Assembly (NCBI GenBank): GCA_019308655.1
Contig: JAFDHS010000069.1
Span: 1-9,035, forward strand
Direction: 5' to 3'
Source: Deltaproteobacteria bacterium
GTDB taxonomy: Bacteria; Desulfobacterota; Desulfobacteria; Desulfobacterales; JAFDHS01
DNA: 9,035 bases
The notes under the pieces were generated by a model. The model was given only the letters and a program-made list of their open reading frames with translations, was not told where the DNA came from and made no database searches. Both the position numbers and the translations under genes were made by a program. How positions within the stretch are numbered: position 1 is the first letter of the stretch; every line of letters begins with the position of its first letter. This document shows, in pieces, positions 1-5,359 of this stretch.

Positions 1-674
1 TCACTGATCTCTTTATCTTCAATACGTAAGAGCATTTCCGCATCGCTCAGGTGAACTAAACCATCCCGGCCGCCCGGTCCGGAAATCCCTTCCAGAATAC
101 CCCGAACCACAAAGGGTTGCCCGTTCACCGAGCCGTCCTTGTTGGTGGCCACCAGGACAATGGTGTCGCCGATCTTGACCTTCATTCCCCTGGCAATGAG
201 CTCAGGAACGAGAATTTCGCCTTTTTCAAGAAGCCCCTCCTTTTTGCCCTCGATGATTCGATCGGCAAGCATGGGAACTGTCTGCATTTCCTGCTTTGGA
301 TTTACAGCGTTTAAGCGGATATTGGTTGTTTCCGAAAAATTGCTGAACATGGCGCCAAGCTTGATTCGCATGGAATAAGCCGCCACTGCTTCATTGTTAT
401 CCAGGATCTCCTTGATCCTGGCAATCTGTTTGCCTTTCAAGTTGCGATCCAGGGGCAGACTGTCAATGGAGGCCAGATATCCCTTGCGGTGAACCTGGAT
501 ATGCCCCAGCATGGAGTCTGTAATCTGACCAATCATCATGGCCTTGAATGAACCGGATACGGAAACAAAAAGCAGGACCGCTACTACTCCCAGTGTTATC
601 AGAACGGAAGTGAGCAGAGTGCGCCGTTTGTAGCGCCGCAGGTTACGACCGGCAAGTTTGAATATATTAAACAT
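1..674 (-). CDS. ABC transporter permease, FtsX/MacB type (5' part only)
   Basis: This is the N-terminal 224 residues of a MacB/LolC-type permease; the gene runs off the left edge. It starts MFNIFKLAGRNLRRYKRRT, the usual basic cytoplasmic stretch of this family. One hydrophobic segment follows at about residues 20-42, and then a long soluble domain typical of the MacB periplasmic core (MacB_PCD). That domain contains stretches such as EILVPELIARGMKVKIGD, the common 'dn..va..l.l..Gd.i' pattern. ATG at 672-674 is chosen because AAAGGA lies just upstream. Only 15 bases separate it from the stop of the ATPase gene, so the two are one operon and should form one transporter. Such pairs act in lipoprotein release or in export and efflux across the envelope; the substrate cannot be read here. 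The C-terminal three membrane segments are outside the window. Confidence 0.85.
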   Translation of the reverse strand, partial: MFNIFKLAGRNLRRYKRRTLLTSVLITLGVVAVLLFVSVSGSFKAMMIGQITDSMLGHIQVHRKGYLASIDSLPLDRNLKGKQIARIKEILDNNEAVAAYSMRIKLGAMFSNFSETTNIRLNAVNPKQEMQTVPMLADRIIEGKKEGLLEKGEILVPELIARGMKVKIGDTIVLVATNKDGSVNGQPFVVRGILEGISGPGGRDGLVHLSDAEMLLRIEDKEIS

Positions 675-690
675 GATTTTTCCTTTGTAA

Positions 691-1362
691 CTATTGCAGT
701 CTGCCGTCTTCCAAAGTAAAAATGATCTCCGCGTTTTTAACCACCTTGGGGTCATGGGTGGAAAAGATAAAGGTGGTGCCAAACTCATCGCGCATCTCTT
801 TCATAAGCCCGATGATAAGATTGGCTGATTTCCGATCCAGATTTGCTGTAGGTTCGTCGGCAAGCACCAGTCCGGCATTGGTCACCAGGGCACGTGCCAC
901 GGCAACGCGCTGCTTCTGACCGCCGGAGATCTGGCTTGGAAATTTATCTCCCTGATCCCCGATGCCCACGGCTTTGAGCAACTCCTTTACTCGCTCCCGG
1001 CGTTTGTCCTTTGGCCAGTTCTGAACCATTTGCAGAGGGTATTCCACATTTTCAAAAACCGTGAGAACCGGAATCAGATTGAAATCCTGGAAGACAAAAC
1101 CGATATGTTCCCCCCGGAAACGGGCACCTTCCCAGCGACTTAAGCCGGCAATATCCTGACCGGCGACCTCAAGATCTCCTTCGGTGGGTGGATCAAGGCA
1201 GCCGATCATGTTAAGCAGAGTGGACTTTCCGCTTCCCGAGGGGCCGATGAATGAGACAAAGGATGCAGGCTCGATGGTAAAATCAACTCCCCGGATGGCT
1301 TTGACCTCAATATCCCCGGCAACATAGGTTTTTTTAAGCCCTCTGGCTTCAACCACTGCCAT
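691..1362 (-). CDS. ABC transporter ATP-binding protein, LolD/MacB family
   Basis: This is a complete 223-residue nucleotide-binding subunit. Visible motifs are Walker A GPSGSGKST (about 40-48), the Q-loop FQDFNL (91-96), signature ISGGQKQRVA (145-154), Walker B LVLADE (165-170) with the D-loop NLD, and the H-loop STHD (201-204). Length and the LNMIGCLDPPTEGD stretch fit the LolD/MacB/FtsE group that powers MacB-type permeases, and such a permease gene follows immediately. ATP hydrolysis in the cytoplasm would drive the partner. ATG at 1360-1362 is the first codon in frame with family-like sequence, but it has no Shine-Dalgarno of its own. The bases upstream are an A/T run created by a 44-bp tandem duplication, and the real GGAGG lies in front of a duplicate start at 1406. 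Expression therefore probably depends on re-initiation or frameshifting after a 12-codon leader. Confidence 0.93.
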   Translation of the reverse strand: MAVVEARGLKKTYVAGDIEVKAIRGVDFTIEPASFVSFIGPSGSGKSTLLNMIGCLDPPTEGDLEVAGQDIAGLSRWEGARFRGEHIGFVFQDFNLIPVLTVFENVEYPLQMVQNWPKDKRRERVKELLKAVGIGDQGDKFPSQISGGQKQRVAVARALVTNAGLVLADEPTANLDRKSANLIIGLMKEMRDEFGTTFIFSTHDPKVVKNAEIIFTLEDGRLQ

Positions 1363-1412
1363 ATTTTTTAGGTTTTTTTAAGCCCTCTGGCTTCAACCAC
1401 TGCCATATTTTT
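1326..1412. repeat. 44-bp perfect tandem duplication at the permease/ATPase junction
   Basis: Bases 1326-1369 and 1370-1412 are the same sequence, beginning aggtttttttaagccctctg and ending in catattttt. The period is 44 and there are no mismatches over 43 bases. Before duplication the permease stop TGA and the ATPase start ATG would have overlapped by 14 bases, with GGAGG correctly placed. The extra copy puts that arrangement 44 bases upstream of the full-length ATPase frame. Because 44 is not a multiple of 3, the two ATGs are in different frames. Lack of any divergence suggests a recent event or an assembly artefact. Confidence 0.95.
1368..1406 (-). CDS. 12-codon leader ORF, duplicate of the ABC ATPase N terminus
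   Basis: ATG at 1404-1406 is preceded by GGAGGAAAAAT, the best ribosome binding site at this junction. It encodes MAVVEARGLKKT and then TAA. These 12 residues are identical to the first 12 of the ABC ATPase that starts at 1362. Only five bases lie between the leader stop and the true ATPase start, close enough for terminating ribosomes to re-initiate. The run CTT AAA AAA ACC contains seven A's. A -1 slip there, or one extra A in the transcript, would join the leader in frame to the ATPase and give a 15-residue N-terminal extension. The peptide arises from duplication, so it may simply be a damaged start region rather than an evolved leader. Confidence 0.6.
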   Translation of the reverse strand: MAVVEARGLKKT

Positions 1413-1950
1413 CCTCCATAGTTTTTTGGTTGCCTGTCAGTTGTTCAGTAAGGAGACCGTTTGGTAATGAAAATAAAAGCATATAAAAGGATAATAAAAC
1501 CGTATAGGGCATGCCAAAATAAAAAACCATAAGCGGCAGAAGGGGCAGCTTGATACTCCGGGTATAAAGAAAAACAGCAATGAGAGCAGGCCGCATGCCT
1601 TTGTTTCTGAAATTACTGAGTATGCCATACCAGACATAGACCGGCCCCATTGAGAGAATACCGCCGACCATGGCCATCAGAACCCCCTTGAATCCGGAAT
1701 CCCGGCCCAGTTGATTTTGAACCCAGCGCGGCTTTATAAAAAGGTTGCTGAGAAACATCATCAGGAAAACCAGCAACAGAACAGGGAATAGTCTGGTAAG
1801 CATTTTCCAGCCAAAGCCAAGGGCGGCCAGTGCTTTTTCCGGTGCCAATAGAAAAGCTACCTCATAAAGGGCGGTAACAGTCAGCAGAAAAAGAAAAATG
1901 GAAAGCAAAGATTCTTCTTTTATCTTTTTCTTCTCAGGTGAATTTTCCAT
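1393..1950 (-). CDS. Membrane protein, second half of a split ArsP/DUF318-like permease
   Basis: This 185-residue protein starts MENSPEKKKIKEE and has about four or five hydrophobic segments (residues about 16-35, 50-70, 90-110, 125-140 and 145-165). The stretch with GILSMGPVYVWYGIL followed by a basic loop and FLYTRSIKLPLLPL recalls the conserved 'GP.y..~pl...l..kG....~~~aFl.sr~i' block of the predicted permease family PF03773 (ArsP/YraQ). Full members are about 300 residues, so this looks like one of two half-size subunits. ATG at 1950 is chosen because it overlaps the stop of the preceding permease gene by one base (TGATG); a longer frame to 2025 would overlap that gene by 76 bases. Its stop falls inside the second copy of the 44-bp repeat. 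The substrate is unknown, and the family link rests on pattern recognition only. Confidence 0.72.
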   Translation of the reverse strand: MENSPEKKKIKEESLLSIFLFLLTVTALYEVAFLLAPEKALAALGFGWKMLTRLFPVLLLVFLMMFLSNLFIKPRWVQNQLGRDSGFKGVLMAMVGGILSMGPVYVWYGILSNFRNKGMRPALIAVFLYTRSIKLPLLPLMVFYFGMPYTVLLSFYMLLFSLPNGLLTEQLTGNQKTMEEKYGSG

Positions 1951-2417
1951 CAACCAATTCCCATAAATTGTATGGTGATGATGGTCAGAAAAGCGATGAC
2001 CAGGGCAAAGAGGAAAGAGAGACAATTACGGATTATAGCAAACCGAGGGCCAAATGCCTGGATCTCGGCCGGAAACTGAATGAAACCTACCGTCACCCAG
2101 CTTACGATCAGGGCGGTAACTGCGACCAGGCTCATCCCATGGTCCAATAATTCTCCGCCCAGCGCATAACTGATCAAGGGGTTTCCGGTTGACACGGAAC
2201 CGATGGTTGCGCCGATCAGCCCATCTGCCAACAAGCCGCCTCCAAAAAAATCCGACAGATGTTCAATGGGAACAAACTCGATGAAAAGCCCGGAAAGAAA
2301 AACAACAGCCAGGATATTCGGCAGGGTGCGGGCAAACATCTTGCCTGTTTTTTTTGCACTGATTGATACTGAATTTTTATCACTTTTTTTTGTTTGTTGT
2401 TTCATATTGAAAATCAT
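1950..2417 (-). CDS. Membrane protein, first half of a split ArsP/DUF318-like permease
   Basis: This 155-residue protein has a basic N terminus and then hydrophobic segments at about residues 33-50, 65-85, 92-115 and 128-152. Its most characteristic stretch is glycine-rich, GLIGATIGSVSTGNPLISYA, followed by LGGELLDHGMSLVAVTALIVSWVT. This looks like the polar-in-membrane signature loop seen in PF03773-type permeases. The ATG at 2415-2417 overlaps the stop of the ParB-like gene in an ATGA, so coupled translation is likely; a second ATG at 2405 has no better RBS. With the downstream 185-residue protein it would make a heteromeric permease. What it moves is not visible, and the family call is moderate. 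Confidence 0.72.
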   Translation of the reverse strand: MIFNMKQQTKKSDKNSVSISAKKTGKMFARTLPNILAVVFLSGLFIEFVPIEHLSDFFGGGLLADGLIGATIGSVSTGNPLISYALGGELLDHGMSLVAVTALIVSWVTVGFIQFPAEIQAFGPRFAIIRNCLSFLFALVIAFLTIITIQFMGIG

Positions 2418-3151
2418 GAATAATTATCGCTGTTCCCAAGAATTTGCTTTTCTATATTTACACGGCCGCCTTTAATCTTTATTCCCCGATCTCTGGCAAG
2501 CTCTTTAATCTGGTCCCAGCTCAGTTGAGACAGGTGCTCCTGGGTTAATTGTTCAGGAAGTGAGTCAAGAGAGACCGTCTGTTTTTGTTTTTTAGGTTTT
2601 GAAGGTTGTTTTTCCGCCCATTGGTTAAAGCAGGTGGTGAGAGACGCCTGAAAACTTTTTTCAAGTTTTTTAATCATTTCAGTTAATTGAGAGGGTAATG
2701 AACTTAATGTCTCAACGTTGCGTCGGATAGTTTCCACTTCTTTTTGAAGTGGCTGAATCATCTGAAGGGGTGTTCTTTCCATATCTTTTTGCAAAGATGG
2801 TTTGGCATCGGGTTTAACCACAGGCACGGATAAAGGCAGTATCGGCAGATTTTTCAAGGTTTGCAGTTGCTCAAGGATTGTGTCTTCTTTTTTCGGGGAA
2901 ATAACAAAGGCATTGACCATTTCTCCTTTGCGGCGGTCTTTTTCACGGGCACTTACCGCTGCCCAGTATTCCAGGTGCCCCTCAATAACTTCAAATCTTT
3001 CCGGTTTTATTATTTTCAATATCAAAGGCTTCAGTAAACCGTCGGATTTCAAAATGGCGTCCGCCAATTCTTCAACTCGGGCTTTATCAAATTCTTCACG
3101 GGGTTTTGCAGACGTAATACAAACAACATCGACCAGAAAAAAATTCATCAT
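2414..3151 (-). CDS. ParB-N domain protein with SAP/Rho-N-like C terminus
   Basis: This 245-residue protein has three visible parts. Residues 1-85 form a ParB/Srx-like fold (VEELADAILKSDGLLKPLIL, then FEVIEGHLEYWAAVSARE). In this the usual ParB box 'GERR..AA' is replaced by GHLEYWAA, so the arginines tied to CTP use in true ParB are missing. Residues about 131-168 are a predicted coiled coil (QPLQKEVETIRRNVETLSSL). Residues about 203-240 (LSQLSWDQIKELARDRGIKI) resemble a SAP or Rho-N helix-extended-loop-helix, a nucleic-acid-binding module. No helix-turn-helix of canonical ParB is evident. It lies 14 bases after the nuclease-ParA fusion, with GAGGAT overlapping that gene's stop; MM at the start leaves 3151 or 3148 possible. 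It probably partners the ParA. Whether it loads DNA, binds a membrane partner or regulates the operon is unknown. Confidence 0.8.
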   Translation of the reverse strand: MMNFFLVDVVCITSAKPREEFDKARVEELADAILKSDGLLKPLILKIIKPERFEVIEGHLEYWAAVSAREKDRRKGEMVNAFVISPKKEDTILEQLQTLKNLPILPLSVPVVKPDAKPSLQKDMERTPLQMIQPLQKEVETIRRNVETLSSLPSQLTEMIKKLEKSFQASLTTCFNQWAEKQPSKPKKQKQTVSLDSLPEQLTQEHLSQLSWDQIKELARDRGIKIKGGRVNIEKQILGNSDNYS

Positions 3152-3165
3152 CGTTGACTATATCC

Positions 3166-4656
3166 TCACTGAATCTTATTCAACACTTCAAGCGCTAAAA
3201 GTTCAAAATCCTGGGCAGCCTGCTTGGCTGAAGGAGTGGATTCAAGTTCACAAAATTTAAAAATTGATTTGTCGGGAACTTCTTCATTATATTCTTCTTT
3301 CGTGCGGTTCAGACAATTGGAAAGCGGGGTCCTTTCATAAATAATACTTTCCATCAAGGGTAACTTATAACGTTCAGGAACCACACTTTTTTGTCTCGGG
3401 AAAGTATGTTTGAGAAATTGGGAATTGGTTGAAATCTTTGATGGCAAAACCCCCAGTACGATCAGCGGATCACGGCCAATGGCTTCACGATATTCATTGA
3501 TCCGGTTAACAAACTTTTTGACATTGTTCAATCCCTGATTGGCAAAGGGCTTTAAATCCGAAGGAATAATCAGATAATCCGCAGCGATTAGAGGAATTTC
3601 CGCATATAAATCCCGTGAAGGGGGTGTATCAATAATCACAATATCATATTTATCGTTTACCTGTTCGAGTTTGAGAAGCAGTCTGGAGCGGCTGACGGCA
3701 ATTTTATTCAATTTATCCTGATGTTCAATTAAATTGATATGCGACGGGACAACATAGAGTTCCGGCGTGTTGAAGTTATAGGATCGCCGGACGATTTCGG
3801 GAATGAAATTGGAATCCCCTGATTCAAGTAAATGATACACATAATTGTTTTTGATATTGTCGTCTTCCTCAAACTGGAACATGATCAGCCCGGTGGCAAA
3901 AGTCGTATTGGCCTGGGCATCCATATCGATCAATAATACTTTTTTGCCTTTTATGGCTAAAGACGCTGCCAAATTAACTGATACGGTTGTTTTACCAACG
4001 CCCCCTTTATTGTGGTATATTGCAATGACTTTCATGTTTGACACCTTCTTGATCTCATTTCCGGTAACTTTTTGAGGTGATGCATCGGATGTTTTTGAAT
4101 GGGCAGCGGATGTATTTGAAGCCGGAGAGGTCGGTTCTTTCTCAATATCCTTTGTAAGTGATACTGCTGTTTTGTTGTTTGGGGTTGAACCTGCTCTTCC
4201 CAAAACAGTACGAATCTCATTTATCCTGGTTGTTACTTCCCATCCCGGACATTCAAAGATTAACCTGATATCCTCATTGGTATTTTTTTCAAAAATCTTC
4301 AATTCCTTCCCGTTGGTTAATAAGCCGTAACGGGCATTGAGTTTAAGCAAATCGTGTATGAGTTTTCGGTTGTGGTTGACTAACTTTTCTTTGGGGTGTT
4401 TAATTTCGATAATGATATCAATGGGTTTAACCTTATTTAAAGCAAAAGTAATAACAGGTGCCGCCAATGTAAACGTATCTAAAGCAAACGTAATAACAGG
4501 CGCTGCCAATCTGAAAAAATCCAGACGTTTATTGGCAAACTTGATTTCCTGATGCCAACTGTCCGGAAAATAACCCAATCGCGGCAACAGATAACCGACT
4601 ATCAATTTAGATATGACTTCACTCTCATTGCGACAGGATTCCGGTTTAAAGTTCAA
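3166..4656 (-). CDS. HsdR_N/PD-(D/E)XK-like domain fused to ParA ATPase
   Basis: This 496-residue protein has two domains. Residues 1-150 resemble the N-terminal nuclease domain of type I restriction R subunits: NESEVISKLIVGYLLPRLGY, a lone Asp in RLDF (D46), then IIIEIK (E84, K86), and GLLTNGKELKIF. These are the spacing and motifs of a PD-(D/E)XK fold. A Ser/Thr/Pro-rich linker (about 160-205) follows. Residues 208-496 are a full ParA: deviant Walker A KGGVGKTT (217-224) with signature Lys, LLIDMDAQANTT (A' motif), and Walker B IVIIDTPPS. ParA hydrolyses ATP on DNA to move or position cargo. The start is TTG at 4654-4656 with AAAAGGAAAG just upstream. An internal ATG (M208) has its own AAGGTG, so ParA could also be made alone. 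A 14-residue repeat sits between D46 and the E-x-K. It is the first gene of the minus-strand operon; catalysis by the N domain is not proven. Confidence 0.88.
   Translation of the reverse strand: MNFKPESCRNESEVISKLIVGYLLPRLGYFPDSWHQEIKFANKRLDFFRLAAPVITFALDTFTLAAPVITFALNKVKPIDIIIEIKHPKEKLVNHNRKLIHDLLKLNARYGLLTNGKELKIFEKNTNEDIRLIFECPGWEVTTRINEIRTVLGRAGSTPNNKTAVSLTKDIEKEPTSPASNTSAAHSKTSDASPQKVTGNEIKKVSNMKVIAIYHNKGGVGKTTVSVNLAASLAIKGKKVLLIDMDAQANTTFATGLIMFQFEEDDNIKNNYVYHLLESGDSNFIPEIVRRSYNFNTPELYVVPSHINLIEHQDKLNKIAVSRSRLLLKLEQVNDKYDIVIIDTPPSRDLYAEIPLIAADYLIIPSDLKPFANQGLNNVKKFVNRINEYREAIGRDPLIVLGVLPSKISTNSQFLKHTFPRQKSVVPERYKLPLMESIIYERTPLSNCLNRTKEEYNEEVPDKSIFKFCELESTPSAKQAAQDFELLALEVLNKIQ
4033..4047 (-). 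promoter_or_regulatory. Candidate internal ribosome binding site for ParA alone
   Basis: AAGGTG (4047 to 4042 on the minus strand) lies six bases before the ATG of M208 (4035-4033), which is exactly where a stand-alone ParA would begin (MKVIAIYHNKGGVGKTT). It matches the anti-Shine-Dalgarno at good spacing. The gene could therefore give both a 496-residue fusion and a 289-residue ParA. Alternatively, this is a relic of the ParA gene from before fusion. Confidence 0.5.
4432..4515 (-). repeat. In-frame 42-bp duplication in the nuclease-like domain
   Basis: Two adjacent 42-bp units encode FRLAAPVITFALDT (residues 48-61) and FTLAAPVITFALNK (62-75), with LAAPVITFAL identical in both. The DNA copies (cores at 4439-4468 and 4481-4510) differ at several positions, mostly silent, so the duplication is older than the 44-bp one and the frame has been kept. 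It lengthens the segment between the putative catalytic D46 and E84-x-K86 by one beta-strand-sized unit. Confidence 0.9.
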
Positions 4657-4726
4657 AACACTTTCCTTTTAAAATTGAAAAACACCCAACAGCAGAATAT
4701 CAGCCGTCTATGTTCAGCCGGTTATT

Positions 4727-4975
4727 GTGTGCCGTGAACGGCGCATGTCTTAAGGTTGAGCCTACACTTTCGAATTATGGAAGTCAAGGCAAGTCCCCAA
4801 GCCCAGCCGGATGGAGGCGAAGGGCATAGTGTTATCACAACGGGGTATCCGGTGACGGTGCTTCGGAAAGCAGTGGCTCCGTTGAGGCGGAGTAACACAA
4901 AAGCACGGGGTGACAAACAGAAATCGAGTCAGGCGTGCATTTGCGGAACCAGTCTGCAATACAAGGTGGTAGTGC
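4727..4975 (+). mobile_element. Group II intron-like 5' fragment (domain I), no ORF
   Basis: The stretch begins GTGTGCCGTGAACGGCGCAT. GTGTG matches the GUGYG 5' end of bacterial group II introns, and GTGCCG/CGGCGC can form a short hairpin with a TGAA loop. The following text (cttaaggttgagcc, gttatcacaacggggta, ccgttgaggcggagtaac, aatcgagtcaggcgtgcat) has the GC-rich, stem-and-GNRA texture of intron domain I. No reverse transcriptase, domain V or 3' end follows, because the sequence changes to an IS1-like remnant near 4976. It is therefore a dead 5' piece. It sits 70 bases ahead of the operon start, on the opposite strand, and may have displaced that operon's promoter. The call rests on recalled texture plus the boundary motif and not on a covariance search. 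Confidence 0.5.
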
Positions 4976-5250
4976 TTAACATGTAGTTGTTTTTGCCAAC
5001 GTCGGAGCAATCTCGGCATTGTAATAGTGAACAAAATTCCAAATGGCACCGATATGATTGGCCAGTTTTTTGGAAAAGGACAGGGTCTTTCTCCCCAATC
5101 GGGACACCCTCTGCCGCAATGTAAAGTTGAATCGTTAGATGATGATATTGGTCGAATTGCATGCCGGACAGTTCATTTTTTTCCTCCTCTGAAATCGTTG
5201 ATTTGATTCTTAGTAATACTGATTCGGAGGAGTGTCCAGAAGAATTCACC
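4976..5250 (-). pseudogene. Internally deleted IS1-family transposase remnant
   Basis: On the minus strand GGAGGAAAAAA precedes ATG at 5174-5176. The peptide MNCPACNSTNIII matches the zinc-finger N terminus of IS1 InsA-type proteins, then TAA (5137-5135). In the same frame the text resumes with FNFTLRQRVSRLGRKTLSFSK and ends at TAA 4978-4976. The RLGRKTLSFSK block resembles the C terminus of IS1 InsB transposases (R.TL.FSKS.E.H). The whole catalytic DDE centre between them is missing. A possible left terminus starts GGTGAATTC at 5250 and reads leftward, about 75 bases ahead of the ATG; GGTGA is how IS1 ends begin. No matching right end is seen where it meets the intron fragment, so it is truncated as well as deleted. 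It cannot encode a working transposase. Confidence 0.68.
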
Positions 5251-5269
5251 ACTACGTACCAAAATAATT

Positions 5270-5289
5270 AAGGTGTCCCCGGAATTCTT
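5270..5289 (+). repeat. Flanking direct repeat, left copy (second at 6635-6654)
   Basis: The left copy reads aaggtgtccccggaattctt and the right copy, at 6635-6654, reads aagatgcccccgaaattctt: 17 of 20 bases match in the same orientation. Together they bracket the relB remnant and the zinc exporter gene. A related string (gtgtccagaagaattc) is at 5232-5247 within the IS1-like end. They may be solo insertion-sequence ends or recombination scars. Confidence 0.5.
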
Positions 5290-5304
5290 GATGAGGAGCC
5301 ATTA

Positions 5305-5356
5305 ATATTGACAATATATTTCATTGAGCTACATTATTAAGTAAAAATCAAGGTGG
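5305..5356 (+). promoter_or_regulatory. Promoter, operator and RBS of the relB remnant
   Basis: A perfect -35 TTGACA is at 5308-5313, with TACATT at 5330-5335 as a candidate -10 (16-base spacer). The -35 is embedded in the palindrome ATATTG-A-CAATAT (5305-5317), a likely autorepressor site of the kind RelB/DinJ antitoxins bind. AGGTGG at 5351-5356 is the ribosome binding site. Since the antitoxin is broken, this promoter should be free of self-repression and may now drive the downstream zinc exporter gene. Confidence 0.55.
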
Positions 5357-5359
5357 ACT

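Noticed and set aside
117..378. Plus-strand frames opposite the ABC permease
   Set aside because: They are shadows of a clearly coding minus strand, with no RBS and no recognisable motifs.
1951..2025. Longer N terminus for the second half permease
   Set aside because: It overlaps the preceding gene by 76 bases, and the HHHH-containing extension is out-of-frame reading of that gene.
4657..4726. Promoter or parS-like site ahead of the nuclease-ParA gene
   Set aside because: The region is A/T-rich with TTTTAAAA, but I find no convincing -35/-10 pair and no ParB-type inverted repeats.
4722..5049. Several open frames on both strands over the intron-like stretch
   Set aside because: They have high Arg/Pro/Ser composition with no RBS and no family-like motifs. 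This is typical of structured RNA sequence read as protein.
4929..5252. 107-residue minus-strand frame over the IS1-like remnant
   Set aside because: The peptide is frame-mixed. The recognisable transposase pieces lie in another minus frame (5176-4976), and the start has no RBS.
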